From Labedella populi (GTDB taxonomy: Bacteria > Actinomycetota > Actinomycetes > Actinomycetales > Microbacteriaceae), in the NCBI RefSeq assembly GCF_004078655.1, contig NZ_RZNC01000001.1, forward strand, positions 124,001-188,000: DNA of 64,000 bases, in the 5' to 3' direction. A program made the translations under genes and the position numbers. Positions 50,984 to 60,926 of the stretch are shown here, piece after piece (within the stretch, counting starts at the first letter, position 1; each line of letters starts with the position of its first letter). The notes below the pieces were generated by a model. It worked only from the letters and a program-made list of their open reading frames with translations, was not told the DNA's origin and searched no databases.

Positions 50984-51565
50984 ATGATGGACGACCGGAC
51001 CTCGGAAAGGCACGTCTTGATCTCGACACTCATTGCAGCGAACCCCGCGCTCGTCCGTTCCCTGCTCGTGCTCACCACGGTGGCCGCAATCGTCCTCGCG
51101 GCGTCCCTCGCGGCTCGCGGGCGCCGCGGCCGGCTCGGCGCGGCGTTCCTCTCCCTGGCCGGTGTCGTCGTCGTCCTCGCACTGACATTGAGTCCCGTCG
51201 GGTGGACGAGCCCGCAACAACGCTCCTGCAACGTCGAGCCGTACAACTTCTTCAGCGACACGGCGAACGTCGCGCTGTTCCTCCTGCCGGCGATCTTCCT
51301 CGTCGTCGCGACGCGGAGTACCGCACTCGTCGCTGTGCTCGGCCCGCTTGGGTCGGCGACGATCGAGGGCGTGCAGTACGCGTTCCCGGATCTCGGCCGC
51401 CGTTGCGACGTCGACGACCTGCTCGCCAATTCGGCCGGTGCGATCGCCGGTGCCATCATCGGGGGAATCATCCTCCTGTCCGTACGGCTCGTCGAGCGTT
51501 ATTCGGCTCGCGGCGAACGCTCCCACACCCCCGGACCAGACGTTCGTGTCCCGGAGTATCGTTGA
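50984..51565 (+). CDS. VanZ family membrane protein
   Basis: Protein of about 193 residues with four hydrophobic segments. CNVEPYNFFSDTANVALFLL and SATIEGVQYAFPDLGRRCDV with DDLLANSAGAIAGAI are the VanZ signature. A TTG at 51017 with GGAAAGG before it is an alternative start and would begin at the first helix. VanZ gives low-level teicoplanin resistance in enterococci; here the role is unknown. Confidence 0.88.
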   Translation: MMDDRTSERHVLISTLIAANPALVRSLLVLTTVAAIVLAASLAARGRRGRLGAAFLSLAGVVVVLALTLSPVGWTSPQQRSCNVEPYNFFSDTANVALFLLPAIFLVVATRSTALVAVLGPLGSATIEGVQYAFPDLGRRCDVDDLLANSAGAIAGAIIGGIILLSVRLVERYSARGERSHTPGPDVRVPEYR

Positions 51566-51611
51566 TGACTCGAACGGCGGATCGGGCCGTTCCGGACAGC
51601 GGAGGGGTGCC

Positions 51612-51992
51612 ATGGTCGACGTCGACATCGCTCGGCTGCGCGAGTTCGCTCGCGACGAGCTCGACGTCCTGATCGAGCACCGCAGCCGTCAGGGCGAGGA
51701 CCCGTGGGAGTTCCTCCCCGACATGCCGACGGTCGACGAACTCGTCGTCCTCTCGCTGCGCGACGACGCCCTCGACGAGCGGAATCAGACGGCCGAGTAC
51801 CTCATGGCGCGGCTCGCCGCCCGTTCCACGCGCGCCGACGCCGACGATCACCGCCGTGCCCTCGAGCGCATCGACGCGGAGATCATCCGCGCGATCGGGA
51901 TCGAGCACCCCGCCCTCACGCGCACGGCCTGGATGATGCTCGGCCGGATGCAGCACGTGCGCGATGACGCGGCGGACGCCGGCGGCGTCTGA
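51612..51992 (+). CDS. Hypothetical soluble helical protein
   Basis: Protein of 126 residues, highly charged, predicted all-alpha: RLREFARDELDVLIEHRSRQ, LDERNQTAEYLMARLAARST, and a C-terminal LTRTAWMMLGRMQHVRDDA. The ATG has GGAGGGGTGCC before it. No known domain is recognised. It follows VanZ in the same direction. Confidence 0.7.
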   Translation: MVDVDIARLREFARDELDVLIEHRSRQGEDPWEFLPDMPTVDELVVLSLRDDALDERNQTAEYLMARLAARSTRADADDHRRALERIDAEIIRAIGIEHPALTRTAWMMLGRMQHVRDDAADAGGV

Positions 51993-51997
51993 GCACG

Positions 51998-52656
51998 TCA
52001 CTCCAACGGACGCTCCGTCACCGCCCGCTCGATCGCGTCGGTGATCGGTTCATCACCGGCGACCATCTCCCATGTGAACCCCGAACTCCCCGCGTTCTCG
52101 AGGACCCCCGTGATCGCCCAGGCCACATCGTCGCGACTGATCGCGCCGATGGGAAGGCTCCCGGTCGCGGCGAGCGCGACCCGTCCCGATCCGGGCGATG
52201 AGAGCAGTTCGCCCGGTTGCAGGATCGTCCACGCGAGGGTCGAGGCGCGCAAGCGACGCTCCGATGCCTCCTTCGCACCGAAGTAGGCGTCCCAGAAGCC
52301 GCCGTAGAGGGCCGCCGGCCGCGTTCGGCCGACGCCCATGCCGGTCAGGAGGACGAACCTCGACACCCCAGCGAGCTCGGCCGCCTCGATGACACGGATC
52401 GCGCCGTCCCGATCCACGCGTTCCGGGTCGCCCGCGGCCGCGAAGACGACAGCGTCGACGCCCTCCAGGAGCCGAGTGAGCTGCGACACGTCCGCGTGCT
52501 CGAGGTCCACCGTCACCCCTCGCACCCGGGTGTCGCCGGTCCCGTGACCGTCGACCGACCTGGCGAGCGCGAGCACGCGATCACCGCCCGCGACGAGCCG
52601 ATCGACGACGCGACGTCCTGTCTGGCCTGTGGCCCCGAAGACCGCGACGAGCGACG

Positions 52657-52660
<4 letters not shown>
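51998..52660 (-). CDS. NAD(P)H-binding atypical SDR
   Basis: Protein of 220 residues. The nucleotide loop is VAVFGATGQTGRRVVDRLVA, followed by VTVDLEHADVSQL and a FVLLTGMGVGR segment; no Tyr-x3-Lys catalytic pair, so it is an NmrA/HSCARG-like or atypical SDR. Overlaps the aldo/keto reductase gene by 4 bases and is transcribed with it. Substrate unknown. Confidence 0.88.
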
Positions 52661-53658
<998 letters not shown>

Positions 53659-53702
53659 CAGTCGTTCCTCCCGGATCTATCAGCGAGGAGCCCTGCCTCA
53701 AT

Positions 53703-53727
53703 GGTGAGGTGATTCACTCGCCTCACC
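53703..53727. promoter_or_regulatory. Inverted repeat between reductase and TetR genes
   Basis: GGTGAGG (53703-53709) and CCTCACC (53721-53727) flank an 11-base centre. The string TCACTCGCCT in its right half recurs at 53759-53768, next to the TetR -10. Likely operator for the TetR protein. Confidence 0.5.
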
Positions 53728-53772
53728 ACCGTAGAACCGGAGCGTATCCCGAGTCAAGTCACTCGCCTTTGC

Positions 53773-53778
53773 TATAAT
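53773..53778 (+). promoter_or_regulatory. Perfect -10 box of the TetR gene (leaderless)
   Basis: TATAAT ends six bases before the ATG at 53785, so transcription should start at or near the ATG and no ribosome site is needed. A matching -35 is not evident. Confidence 0.6.
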
Positions 53779-53784
53779 GGGGGA

Positions 53785-54411
53785 ATGGAGACGCCCTCAG
53801 CCACGTATCACCAGAGAGTCGCGCTCGAGAAGCGTGCGCTCATCCTGCAAGCGGCGACGGACCTTTTCTCGGAGTTCGGTTACGACAAGGCCTCGTTGGC
53901 ACGGGTGGCCGACCGGGCGGGCGTGTCGACGGCGACGATGTTCAACCATTTCCGGACCAAGGCGGAGCTGTTCGAGGCGATCGTGCTGCAGTTCTGGCAG
54001 GCGGCCCCCGACGAGGACGCCGCTCCGCCCTCTCCCGGCGACCCGCGAGTGGGATTGTCCACACTCGGAGCCCGCTACGCACGGCTTCTCGGAAGGCCCG
54101 GTATGGCCGGGCTGCACCGGATGGTCATCGCGGAGGCACCGCGGTTCCCGGATCTCGCACGCGTACAGTTCGATCTCGGCAAGCAACCGTTCTTCGAACT
54201 CGTGCGCGATTACATCGACTCCGAAGCGCGAGAGGGGTCTCTCCGCGTCCCCGACGTGGTGCGAGCGACGACCGAGTTCCTCGGCATGATCGCGAACTTC
54301 GTGCTCTGGCCGCAGCTCCTGCTTGGGGACTGGTCGCCGACCGAGACGGCGGTCGACGAGACGATAGCGAGCGCCGTGGAGACGTTCCTCGCCCGCTACG
54401 CCGCCTCGTGA
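53785..54411 (+). CDS. TetR family transcriptional regulator
   Basis: Protein of 208 residues. RALILQAATDLFSEFGYDKA, SLARVADRAGVSTATMFNHF and RTKAELFEAI form the TetR N-terminal HTH (about 14-62). C-terminal ligand domain is of the TetR_C type with AGLHRMVIAEAPRFPDLARV, resembling regulators with C-terminal AefR-like fold. It probably represses the divergent reductase genes; ligand unknown. Confidence 0.92.
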   Translation: METPSATYHQRVALEKRALILQAATDLFSEFGYDKASLARVADRAGVSTATMFNHFRTKAELFEAIVLQFWQAAPDEDAAPPSPGDPRVGLSTLGARYARLLGRPGMAGLHRMVIAEAPRFPDLARVQFDLGKQPFFELVRDYIDSEAREGSLRVPDVVRATTEFLGMIANFVLWPQLLLGDWSPTETAVDETIASAVETFLARYAAS

Positions 54412-54525
54412 CCCGGGCGACGCCGGTCTGCCGTTCCCCCCGCACCGCGTTCCTCCCGGGTGCTTCCGAGCCGAACCCGTAGAATCGCACGAGTCAGGCC
54501 GCAGAAAACGGCGCTGCAGCCCCCT

Positions 54526-56742
54526 ATGAACAGACGCCTTCACAAGAGCCTCCTGCGCTCGCTGCCCGCGACGGCTCTCGCGATGGTGTTCTCGTTCGTC
54601 TCCGTTCCCGCGCTCGCACTCACTCAGCCCTCGAGCATCGGCACAGGTCCGGAGCGCGCTGTCCTCGCTCCCTCCGCCGTCGACGAATCGACCGAACCGA
54701 CCGTCTCCCTCGACATCGACAACGAGTCGGCGTCGGTCGACGGCGACGACCCGCTCCGTCTCACGGTCACGATCGACAACACCACGCTCACCGAGCTCCC
54801 CGCCGGTGTCGTCGTCCTGTCGGCGGGGATCGCGACCATCGGGTCGCGCGCGAGCCTGCACGCACACGTCGACGGCACGGACCCGCTCCCCACTCCGGCG
54901 GGGCTCATCGAGGTGCCCATCCCCTCGGTCCCTGCCGGTTCGAGCTTCACGTCGGAGCCGATCGTCGTCGCCCACGACCAACTCCGGATGCCCACGGACT
55001 ACGGCGCCGTCCCGCTGTCCGCAGCCTTCTCCGCCGGCCCGGTCACCGTCGAGGCGCACAGCACCTATGTCGCGGCCGAGGCGAGCCCCACGGGCAGTAT
55101 CGGACTCTCGATCGTGATGCCCGTGACGACGCCGACCGAACAGGACGGTCTCATCGGAGCCGAGTCCCTCTCGACCTACACGGCACCGGGAGGCGTGCTG
55201 ACCCGGCAACTCGACGGCGTCGTCGGGCGCGACGTGACCCTGGCCGTCGACCCGATGATCATCGCGTCGATCCGTGCGCTCGGGCAAGCCGCGCCCGCGA
55301 GCGCCACGGAGTGGCTCGACCGCCTCGCGACCATCCCGAACGACATGTTCCCACTCCAGTACGCAGACGCGGACGGCGCTCTGCAGGCGGCCGCAGGACT
55401 CGAGACGCTATTGCAGCCGACGTCGCTCGAATTCGGCGTCCCGACCGACTACTCGGCGATCGCCCCGACACCGACCGCGACCGCCGAGGCTCCCGAGACT
55501 CCCCCGGCCGATGGCGAGCCGGCCGAGGACCCGCAGGGCGCCCGGCCCACACTCGACGAATTGCTGACGTGGGAGTGGACGACCGACGATCTGCTGTGGC
55601 CCACAGAGGGCACGGTCTCGGCGGATGCTTTCGAGACGTTCGCACGGAGCGGCGTGACCGAGACGATCGTGACGACCGACAATCTCGAGGACACGGCCGT
55701 GGGAGCAGCCGCCCTCGTCGGTGACAAGCGGGTGCTCGTCTCCGACGACGCCATCTCCACGGCGCTCCGCGCGGCGACCACCGCCGCGACGACGACCGAC
55801 TCCACCGACGCGATCGCGGAGCTCACCGCCGAACTCGCCGTGACCGCACGTGAGTCCGGAGCGACCGGCCGCACCGTACTCGCGACCCTCGACCGCGGCT
55901 GGCCGCCCACCTCCGCCGGCCTCGGCGAGGCCCTCGACGCGGCCTTCGCGCTGCCCATGGTCGAACCCGTTTCGCTCGCTCAGGTCCGCGGAGAGGAACG
56001 AACAGAAACCACCATCGCCGGTTTCGAGTCCGACGGTGCGCGGACCAGCGCCGCGAAGCTCCTCGTGGACCGAGAGAAGCAGCTCGAGACGTTCTCGTCG
56101 GTGCTCACCGATCCCGAGCTCCTGACCGGGCGCGAGCGCGCACAGATCCTCGCCCTCCTCGCCGTCGACTGGCACGACACCCCCGACGAGTGGACGGAAG
56201 CCCTCGTCGCCCACAATCAGCAGACGACCGACCTCCTCGGTTCCGTCTCGATCCTCAATCCGAGCGACGTCCTGCTCGTCGGCAACGAGAGCGCGATCCC
56301 GTTCGGCGTGCGCAACGACTCCCCCTACGACATCGCCGTCGAGGTCACAGCGGTGCCCTCGAACATCCGACTCGACGTCGGAGCACCTCAGACGATCGAG
56401 GTCTCGGCACAGTCGCGACAGACCGTCCGGGTGCCGGTGAAGGCGCAGCTCGGCAACGGCGACGTGAGCCTCACCGTCACGCTCGCGTCCCTGTCCGGCG
56501 AGCGCATCGGCCCCCCGGTCACGGCGACCGTCGCCGTCCGAGCCGATTGGGAGGGCATCGGCGCCGTCATCGCGGTGCTCCTCGTCGTCGCCATGCTCGT
56601 CGCCGGGATCATCCGCACGGTCCTGCGCCGCCGTGAGCGCCGCTCGGAGAAGGCAGCAAAGACAGTGGCCGCCGACGACGACGCAACGCTCCGAACGACC
56701 GCGGACAGCATCCCGGGCAGCCGGACGAAGGAGAACGAGTGA
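54526..56742 (+). CDS. DUF6049 family secreted, membrane-anchored protein
   Basis: Protein of 738 residues. Residues 1-35 form a signal peptide (KSLLRSLPATALAMVFSFVS ending at ALA), a large extracellular part follows with low-complexity Ala/Glu/Pro region at about 310-340, and one C-terminal transmembrane helix (GIGAVIAVLLVVAMLVAGII) before a basic/acidic cytoplasmic tail. This is the DUF6049 layout always found directly upstream of murJ near the origin of Actinobacteria; role in wall biogenesis is presumed only from context. Overlaps murJ by 4 bases. Confidence 0.9.
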   Translation: MNRRLHKSLLRSLPATALAMVFSFVSVPALALTQPSSIGTGPERAVLAPSAVDESTEPTVSLDIDNESASVDGDDPLRLTVTIDNTTLTELPAGVVVLSAGIATIGSRASLHAHVDGTDPLPTPAGLIEVPIPSVPAGSSFTSEPIVVAHDQLRMPTDYGAVPLSAAFSAGPVTVEAHSTYVAAEASPTGSIGLSIVMPVTTPTEQDGLIGAESLSTYTAPGGVLTRQLDGVVGRDVTLAVDPMIIASIRALGQAAPASATEWLDRLATIPNDMFPLQYADADGALQAAAGLETLLQPTSLEFGVPTDYSAIAPTPTATAEAPETPPADGEPAEDPQGARPTLDELLTWEWTTDDLLWPTEGTVSADAFETFARSGVTETIVTTDNLEDTAVGAAALVGDKRVLVSDDAISTALRAATTAATTTDSTDAIAELTAELAVTARESGATGRTVLATLDRGWPPTSAGLGEALDAAFALPMVEPVSLAQVRGEERTETTIAGFESDGARTSAAKLLVDREKQLETFSSVLTDPELLTGRERAQILALLAVDWHDTPDEWTEALVAHNQQTTDLLGSVSILNPSDVLLVGNESAIPFGVRNDSPYDIAVEVTAVPSNIRLDVGAPQTIEVSAQSRQTVRVPVKAQLGNGDVSLTVTLASLSGERIGPPVTATVAVRADWEGIGAVIAVLLVVAMLVAGIIRTVLRRRERRSEKAAKTVAADDDATLRTTADSIPGSRTKENE

Positions 56743-58367
56743 CCCCGGGAGACGGACCGTCGATCGGACGCGCGAGCGCCTTCCTGGCCTCGGGGACCAT
56801 GGTGTCGCGCATCCTCGGATTCGTCATGGCGATCCTGCTCGCGCAGACGGTCGGCGCGGTCGGTCGCAGCGCCGACGCCTTCGCCCTCGCGAATCGCCTG
56901 CCGAACAATCTGTACGCGCTCATCGCCGGCGGCGTCGTGAGCGCCGTTCTCGTGCCCTCGATCGTGAAGGCGATCGTCGGTGAGGACCGCGGGCGTGCCT
57001 ACGTCAACAAACTGCTCACCCTCGGCATGGCGATCCTGTTCGGGGCGACGATCGCCGCCGTCCTCCTCGCTCCCGTCCTCGTGCGCCTGTATGGGGGAAC
57101 GATGCCGGAGGAGCAGTTCCACCTCGCGGTGACGTTCGCGTACTGGTGTCTCCCGCAGGTGTTCTTCTACGGCCTCTACGCCCTGCTCGGCGAGGTCCTC
57201 AACGCCCACAAACTCTTCGGACCGTTCACATGGGCGCCCGTCTTCAACAACGTCGTCGCGATCTCGGGTCTCCTCGTCTTCGGCGCGATGTTCGGTGCCG
57301 ATCCCACCGGCGAACGCGGTGTCACGACATGGAGCATTCCGATGGTCGCGGTCCTCGCGGGCTCGGCGAGCCTCGGCATCGCCGTGCAGGCCCTCGTGCT
57401 CTTCCTCTTCTGGAAGCGTGCCGGTCTCCGCTTCCGCCCCGACTTCGGGTGGCGCGGCATCGGGCTCGTCGAGACCGGCAAGATGGCCGGCTGGACGCTC
57501 GCCATGATCGGGGCGACGCTCGTCGCCGGCATCGTGCAGACGAACGTGACCATGATCGCGTCGGGCGAGGACGCGGCGACCGCCGCCCTGCAGTATGCGT
57601 GGCTCATCTTCATGCTGCCGCACTCGGTGATCGCGGTGTCCGTCGCGACCGTGTACTTCACCCGAATGGCGGAGCACGCCCACGCCGAGCGGACGACGGA
57701 GTTGAAGGCCGATGTCGCCACGGCGATTCGGCAGATCAGTCTTCTGATCGTTCTCGCCGCGGCCGTGATCGCGGCGTGCGCGATGCCGTTCGCGAGCCTC
57801 TTCACGGGTACCTTCACGGATGCGGGTGCGCTGGCCGGTCCGCTCGTCGCCTACATCGTCGGGCTCGTGCCGTTCACCATCCTCTTCGTGCTGCAGCGCA
57901 CGTTCTACGCGCTCGGGGACACCCGCACACCCTTCTTCTTCACGGCTGCTCAGGTCGTCCTGTTCTCGGCACTCGCGATCGGGTGCGGTCTGCTCCTCCC
58001 CGAAGCGCTCATCGGCATCGGCGTCGCCGCGTCGATCACGATCGCCGGGACGGTGCAGATGCTGCTCGCCTTCGTGTTGCTGCGCCGGAAGCTCGGCGGA
58101 CTCGACACGGCGCCCGTCGTGCGGGCCCTCGTCGTCTACCTCGTCGCGGCGATCCCCACCCTCGCCGTGGGCCTCGTCGCCGCGTGGCTCCTCGGAGCCT
58201 TCGTCGACGGCGGCTTCGCGACCACGAGCGTCGTCGGCGCACTGCTCTCCATGATCGTCATCGGTCTCGTCATGTCGGCGGTGTACTTCGCGCTCCTGAT
58301 CGTGATGCGCTCGCCCGACCTCCGTTCGGCCCTCGCGCCGATCCTCCGCCGCTTCCGACGCCGCTGA
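56739..58367 (+). CDS. murJ: Lipid II flippase MurJ
   Basis: Polytopic membrane protein of 542 residues flipping lipid II for peptidoglycan. It starts IGRASAFLASGTMVSRILGF (MurJ motif), then ALANRLPNNLYALIAGGVVS, about 14 helices, and a later LQRTFYALGDTRTPFFFT motif that is diagnostic. Start is GTG overlapping the stop of the preceding gene (GTGA). The shorter form lacks the C-terminal kinase-like and carbohydrate-binding parts found in mycobacterial MurJ, as is common for Microbacteriaceae. Confidence 0.94.
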   Translation: MTPGDGPSIGRASAFLASGTMVSRILGFVMAILLAQTVGAVGRSADAFALANRLPNNLYALIAGGVVSAVLVPSIVKAIVGEDRGRAYVNKLLTLGMAILFGATIAAVLLAPVLVRLYGGTMPEEQFHLAVTFAYWCLPQVFFYGLYALLGEVLNAHKLFGPFTWAPVFNNVVAISGLLVFGAMFGADPTGERGVTTWSIPMVAVLAGSASLGIAVQALVLFLFWKRAGLRFRPDFGWRGIGLVETGKMAGWTLAMIGATLVAGIVQTNVTMIASGEDAATAALQYAWLIFMLPHSVIAVSVATVYFTRMAEHAHAERTTELKADVATAIRQISLLIVLAAAVIAACAMPFASLFTGTFTDAGALAGPLVAYIVGLVPFTILFVLQRTFYALGDTRTPFFFTAAQVVLFSALAIGCGLLLPEALIGIGVAASITIAGTVQMLLAFVLLRRKLGGLDTAPVVRALVVYLVAAIPTLAVGLVAAWLLGAFVDGGFATTSVVGALLSMIVIGLVMSAVYFALLIVMRSPDLRSALAPILRRFRRR

Positions 58368-58395
58368 CCCGGCTCCGTCGACCCGGCTCCGTCGA
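58368..58395. repeat. Tandem 14-bp repeat
   Basis: CCCGGCTCCGTCGA occurs twice in direct succession between murJ and the DapA-like gene. Confidence 0.6.
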
Positions 58396-58430
58396 CGCCG
58401 GCCGGCCGTCACCTTCTCTGAGAGGAACCC

Positions 58431-59324
58431 GTGTTCACCGGACTCAGCGCCTTCCCCCACTCCCCGCTACGCAACGACGTCTTCGACGAGGAGTCGTACG
58501 CGTCCCTCGTCATGCGACTCGTCACGGCCGGCGTCGACTCGATCACGGCACTCGGTTCCACGGGGTCGTACATGTACCTCGATCGTGCGGAGCGACGCCG
58601 AGTCGCGGAGACGGCGGTTCGGCATGCGGGAGAGATCCCCGTCCTGGTCGGGATCGGCGCCCTCCGCACCTCTTTCGTGCGGCATCTCGCGGACGACGCG
58701 CAGCAGGCGGGCGCGAGCGCCGTGCTGCTCGCGCCCGTGACCTACCAAGCCCTCGGCGACGACGAGATCTTCGGTCTCTTCGAGGACGTGACGAGCGGTC
58801 TGTCCGTCCCTCTCGTCGTCTACGACAACCCCGGCACGACCCACGTGAGCTTCTCCGACGAGCTCTACGCCCGGATCACGGCCCTGCCGAACGTGGCTTC
58901 CCTCAAGATCCCGGGTGTCCCCGCCGAACCCCGGGAGGCACGGGCGCGGGTGGACTCGATCCGCGCGCACGTTCCGTCGGGGGTCAGCATCGGGGTCTCC
59001 GGGGATGCATCAGCGGCGACCGGACTCAACGCCGGCTGCGACGTCTGGTACTCGGTGATCGGCGGAACCCTGCCCGAGACGGCGCTCCGTCTCACCCGCG
59101 CGTCGCGTGCCGGCGATCACGTCGCGGCGACGGCGGAGTCCACGCGACTCGAACCGCTCTGGGCGCTCTTCCGCGACTTCGGCAGCTACCGTGTGACCGC
59201 TGCGATCGCGGAATACCTCGGCCTCGTCGCCGCGGATTCGCTCCCGCGCCCCGTCCGCGGACTCGAGGGAGATGCGCGCCGACGCGTCGCTCGTGTCGTC
59301 GAGGAGCTCGAACTCCGGGCCTGA
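58431..59324 (+). CDS. DapA/NanA-family aldolase (dihydrodipicolinate synthase-like)
   Basis: Class I aldolase of 297 residues. GSTGSYMYL corresponds to the usual GTTGE motif with an altered Glu, VVYDNPGTTHVSF carries the catalytic Tyr, and VASLKIPG the Schiff-base Lys. It differs enough from true DapA that a pyruvate-dependent aldolase of another acid is as likely. It lies 63 bases after murJ and 125 bases before trxB, an unusual place for such a gene. Confidence 0.88.
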   Translation: MFTGLSAFPHSPLRNDVFDEESYASLVMRLVTAGVDSITALGSTGSYMYLDRAERRRVAETAVRHAGEIPVLVGIGALRTSFVRHLADDAQQAGASAVLLAPVTYQALGDDEIFGLFEDVTSGLSVPLVVYDNPGTTHVSFSDELYARITALPNVASLKIPGVPAEPREARARVDSIRAHVPSGVSIGVSGDASAATGLNAGCDVWYSVIGGTLPETALRLTRASRAGDHVAATAESTRLEPLWALFRDFGSYRVTAAIAEYLGLVAADSLPRPVRGLEGDARRRVARVVEELELRA

Positions 59325-59449
59325 CGCACTGACGAGGCCGCCGGGTCGTTGGTCCGCACACCCGAGCGTCCCGTCACGCTCCCGTGCCGGGGAATAGCAC
59401 GCACCTACAATGGGTTCCATCAGGCGACACGTCAAACGAGGAGTTTCGA

Positions 59450-60436
59450 GTGCGCAACGTCATCATCATCGGATCCGGCCCCGCCGGTTACACGGCCGCC
59501 ATCTACGCGGCCCGCGCCGGGCTCGAGCCCGTGCTCCTGGCCAGCTCCGTCGAGGCCGGTGGCGAGCTCATGAACACCACGGAGATCGAGAACTTCCCCG
59601 GCTTCCCGGACGGGATCATGGGGCCCGACCTCATGGCCAAGTTCCAGGAGCAGGCCGAGCGGTTCGGCACCGAGGTCATCCTCGACGACGTCACCGAACT
59701 CGACCTGCGCGGCGAGACGAAAACCGTCAAGACCGGTTACTCGGGTGATTTCGAGGGCCGTACGGTCATCTTCGCGACCGGATCGGCGTATCGGAAGCTC
59801 GGCCTCGGGGACGAGGACCGTCTCTCCGGTCGCGGTGTCTCATGGTGCGCGACGTGCGACGGCTTCTTCTTCAAGGGCAAGGAGATCGCGGTCGTCGGCG
59901 GCGGCGACTCGGCGATGGAGGAGGCGACCTTCCTCACGCGCTTCGCATCGAAGGTCTACGTGATCCACCGCCGCGACTCGCTCAAGGCGTCGAAGATCAT
60001 GCAGGACCGCGCCTTCGCCAACGAGAAGATCGAATTCGTGTGGAACTCCGAGGTCGTCGGCATCACGGGTGAGGGCGCCGTCGACGGCCTCACCCTCCGC
60101 GACACCATCGACGGGTCCGAGCGCCATCTCGCCATCGGCGGACTCTTCGTCGCGATCGGCAACGACCCCCGCACGCACCTCGTCCACGGTCAGCTCGACC
60201 TCACCGACGAGGGCACCATCGCCGTCGAGGGTCGGTCCTCGCGCACCAACCTCCCGGGTGTCTTCGCCGCCGGTGACGTCATCGACCCGCACTATCGTCA
60301 GGCCATCACGGCTGCCGGTTCCGGAACCGTCGCCGCTCTCGACGCCGAGCACTACCTCTCGGCCCTCGACGACGCGGAGAAGCTCGACGAGGAGGGTGAA
60401 ACGGCCGAGGCCGAAGCCCTCATCGCCTCCGCCTGA
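59450..60436 (+). CDS. trxB: Thioredoxin-disulfide reductase
   Basis: Flavoprotein of 328 residues, NADPH-dependent. FAD loop VIIIGSGPAGYTAAIYAARA, redox pair CATC (133-136), NADPH loop AVVGGGDSAMEEATFLTRFA, and FAD-binding GVFAAGDVIDPHYRQAITA are all complete. GTG start at 59450 with GAGGAG before it is preferred to the in-frame ATG 66 bases upstream. Forms the electron source for the following thioredoxin. A usual pair near the origin in this family. Confidence 0.95.
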   Translation: MRNVIIIGSGPAGYTAAIYAARAGLEPVLLASSVEAGGELMNTTEIENFPGFPDGIMGPDLMAKFQEQAERFGTEVILDDVTELDLRGETKTVKTGYSGDFEGRTVIFATGSAYRKLGLGDEDRLSGRGVSWCATCDGFFFKGKEIAVVGGGDSAMEEATFLTRFASKVYVIHRRDSLKASKIMQDRAFANEKIEFVWNSEVVGITGEGAVDGLTLRDTIDGSERHLAIGGLFVAIGNDPRTHLVHGQLDLTDEGTIAVEGRSSRTNLPGVFAAGDVIDPHYRQAITAAGSGTVAALDAEHYLSALDDAEKLDEEGETAEAEALIASA

Positions 60437-60485
60437 CCCGACGGTCCATTCACCAACTCAACCCCGCGGCAATAAGGAGTACAAC

Positions 60486-60809
60486 ATGACTGCACGTGCA
60501 GTAGACCAGGCCTCGTTCCAGACCGAGGTCCTCAACAGCGAGAAGCCCGTTCTCGTCGACTTCTGGGCCGAGTGGTGCGGCCCGTGTCGCATGGTCTCCC
60601 CGATCCTCGACCAGATCGCGGCGGAGAACCCCGACAAGCTCGACATCGTCAAGGTGAACGTCGACGAGAACCCTCAGCTCGCGATGGAGTACCAGATCGT
60701 CTCCATCCCCGCGATGAAGGTGTTCCAGAACGGTGAGGTCGTCCAGACGGTCATCGGCGCCAAGCCGAAGGCCGCCCTCGAGGCCGACCTGGCCGCCGTC
60801 CTGGCGTAA
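60486..60809 (+). CDS. trxA: Thioredoxin
   Basis: Protein of 107 residues with active site WCGPC (30-34), VDFWAEW before it, and cis-Pro in VSIPAMKVFQ. Complete single-domain thioredoxin with AATAAGGAG ribosome site, 49 bases after trxB, ending at a strong terminator. Confidence 0.96.
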   Translation: MTARAVDQASFQTEVLNSEKPVLVDFWAEWCGPCRMVSPILDQIAAENPDKLDIVKVNVDENPQLAMEYQIVSIPAMKVFQNGEVVQTVIGAKPKAALEADLAAVLA

Positions 60810-60823
60810 CCCGACACCTCGAG

Positions 60824-60855
60824 AGGCCCGTCCGGTTACGCCGGACGGGCCTTTT
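60824..60855 (+). terminator. Rho-independent terminator after trxA
   Basis: AGGCCCGTCCGG (60824-60835), loop TTACG, CCGGACGGGCCT (60841-60852), followed by TTT. The 12-bp perfect stem ends the trxB-trxA transcript. Confidence 0.92.
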
Positions 60856-60926
60856 CCGTACCCGCGTTCCCGAACCCTCTCGGCTCGCCCCGATAGCATT
60901 CGTACAGACGAGAACGGAAACGCAAC

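Noticed and set aside
56388-58460. A 690-codon open frame opposite murJ
   Set aside because: It is a charged antisense frame (Glu/Asp/Arg/His runs) with no domain; murJ is unmistakable on the plus strand.
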